The notes beneath the pieces are model-generated. The model did no database searches, was not told the DNA's origin, and saw only the letters and a list, made by a program, of their open reading frames with translations. Position numbers and translations under genes: made by a program. From positions 9,338,026 to 9,402,025 of the forward strand of contig LR990061.1 in the NCBI GenBank assembly GCA_905147135.1: DNA of 64,000 nt, given 5' to 3'. Below, one piece after another: positions 63,851-64,000 of the stretch; position 1 is the stretch's first letter; each line of letters begins with the position of its first letter. The DNA is from Blastobasis lacticolella (lineage: Eukaryota > Arthropoda > Insecta > Lepidoptera > Blastobasidae).

Positions 63851-64000
63851 GTAGCGAACTATCAATGGGATATGTTTAATGTTTATACAGAAACTGGGGG
63901 CAAGCTCGTTCAGCGAAATGACATGTCGGTGTACCCTGATGAAAAACACCGATTAACTAATTGGTCTTGCCTTTTTGAAAACCTCTGCGAAGAGGTTTTC

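Noticed and set aside
1..64000. CRISPR array, operon or bacterial element
   Set aside because: No regularly spaced repeats, Shine-Dalgarno sites or dense ORFs; the DNA is clearly eukaryotic with splice signals, SINEs and LINEs.

Overview
This window looks like nuclear DNA from a moth or butterfly (Lepidoptera). It is AT-rich and gene-poor. It is packed with short, decayed transposon copies of kinds typical of that order: non-LTR (LINE) 3' ends, tRNA-derived SINEs, very short Helitrons that insert between A and T, hAT-like and TA-flanked MITEs, and RTE-type LINE ends finishing in GATGAT repeats. Two things carry real protein information: a long LINE open reading frame at the left end, and one exon of a host receptor gene on the minus strand near 15.4-15.9 kb.

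Layout. 1-4055: a LINE with an uninterrupted endonuclease/reverse-transcriptase frame, 3' UTR and (TTTCTA)n tail. 4.2-15.3 kb: a mosaic of LINE ends, three Helitrons, a hAT-like MITE inside a minisatellite, SINEs and a 159-bp tandem duplication. 15379-15935 (minus): an exon with the start codon and the N-terminal part of a rhodopsin-like neuropeptide receptor, most likely the ecdysis-triggering hormone receptor (ETHR). It has a 3' splice site upstream, a 5' splice site downstream and a five-codon upstream ORF. No exon for TM3-TM7 was recognised in the remaining 15.3 kb on its 3' side, so the following intron probably leaves the window. 16-26 kb: sparse repeats, including a CpG-rich foldback element (21717-21918) and a long stretch with little recognisable content (22750-25740). 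26.6-43.5 kb: nested SINEs, a hAT element with an exact 8-bp target duplication (27547-27966), an RTE insertion with a twin-priming type inversion (32710-33315), a SINE with a 17-bp target duplication (33673-33978), a foldback MITE (34753-35001), a complete short Helitron (36066-36333) and two local duplications. 44.8-47.2 kb: mostly unique sequence without a recognisable gene. 47-64 kb: more LINE and SINE ends, a second copy of the 250-bp MITE, and an unassigned 75-codon ORF at 63460-63687.

How it fits together. If the receptor exon is read correctly, much of the window is intron or flank of that one gene, and the rest is transposon debris. Repeat families are lettered so that copies can be compared: A, B, C, E and F are LINE 3' ends; D is a GATGAT-tailed family; S1 and S2 are SINEs; M1 is a MITE; G is a terminal-inverted-repeat family. 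Element ends are firm where terminal repeats, CTAG ends or target duplications are cited, and approximate (about 10-20 bp) elsewhere. All family names rest on reading the sequence by eye; no database search was run.
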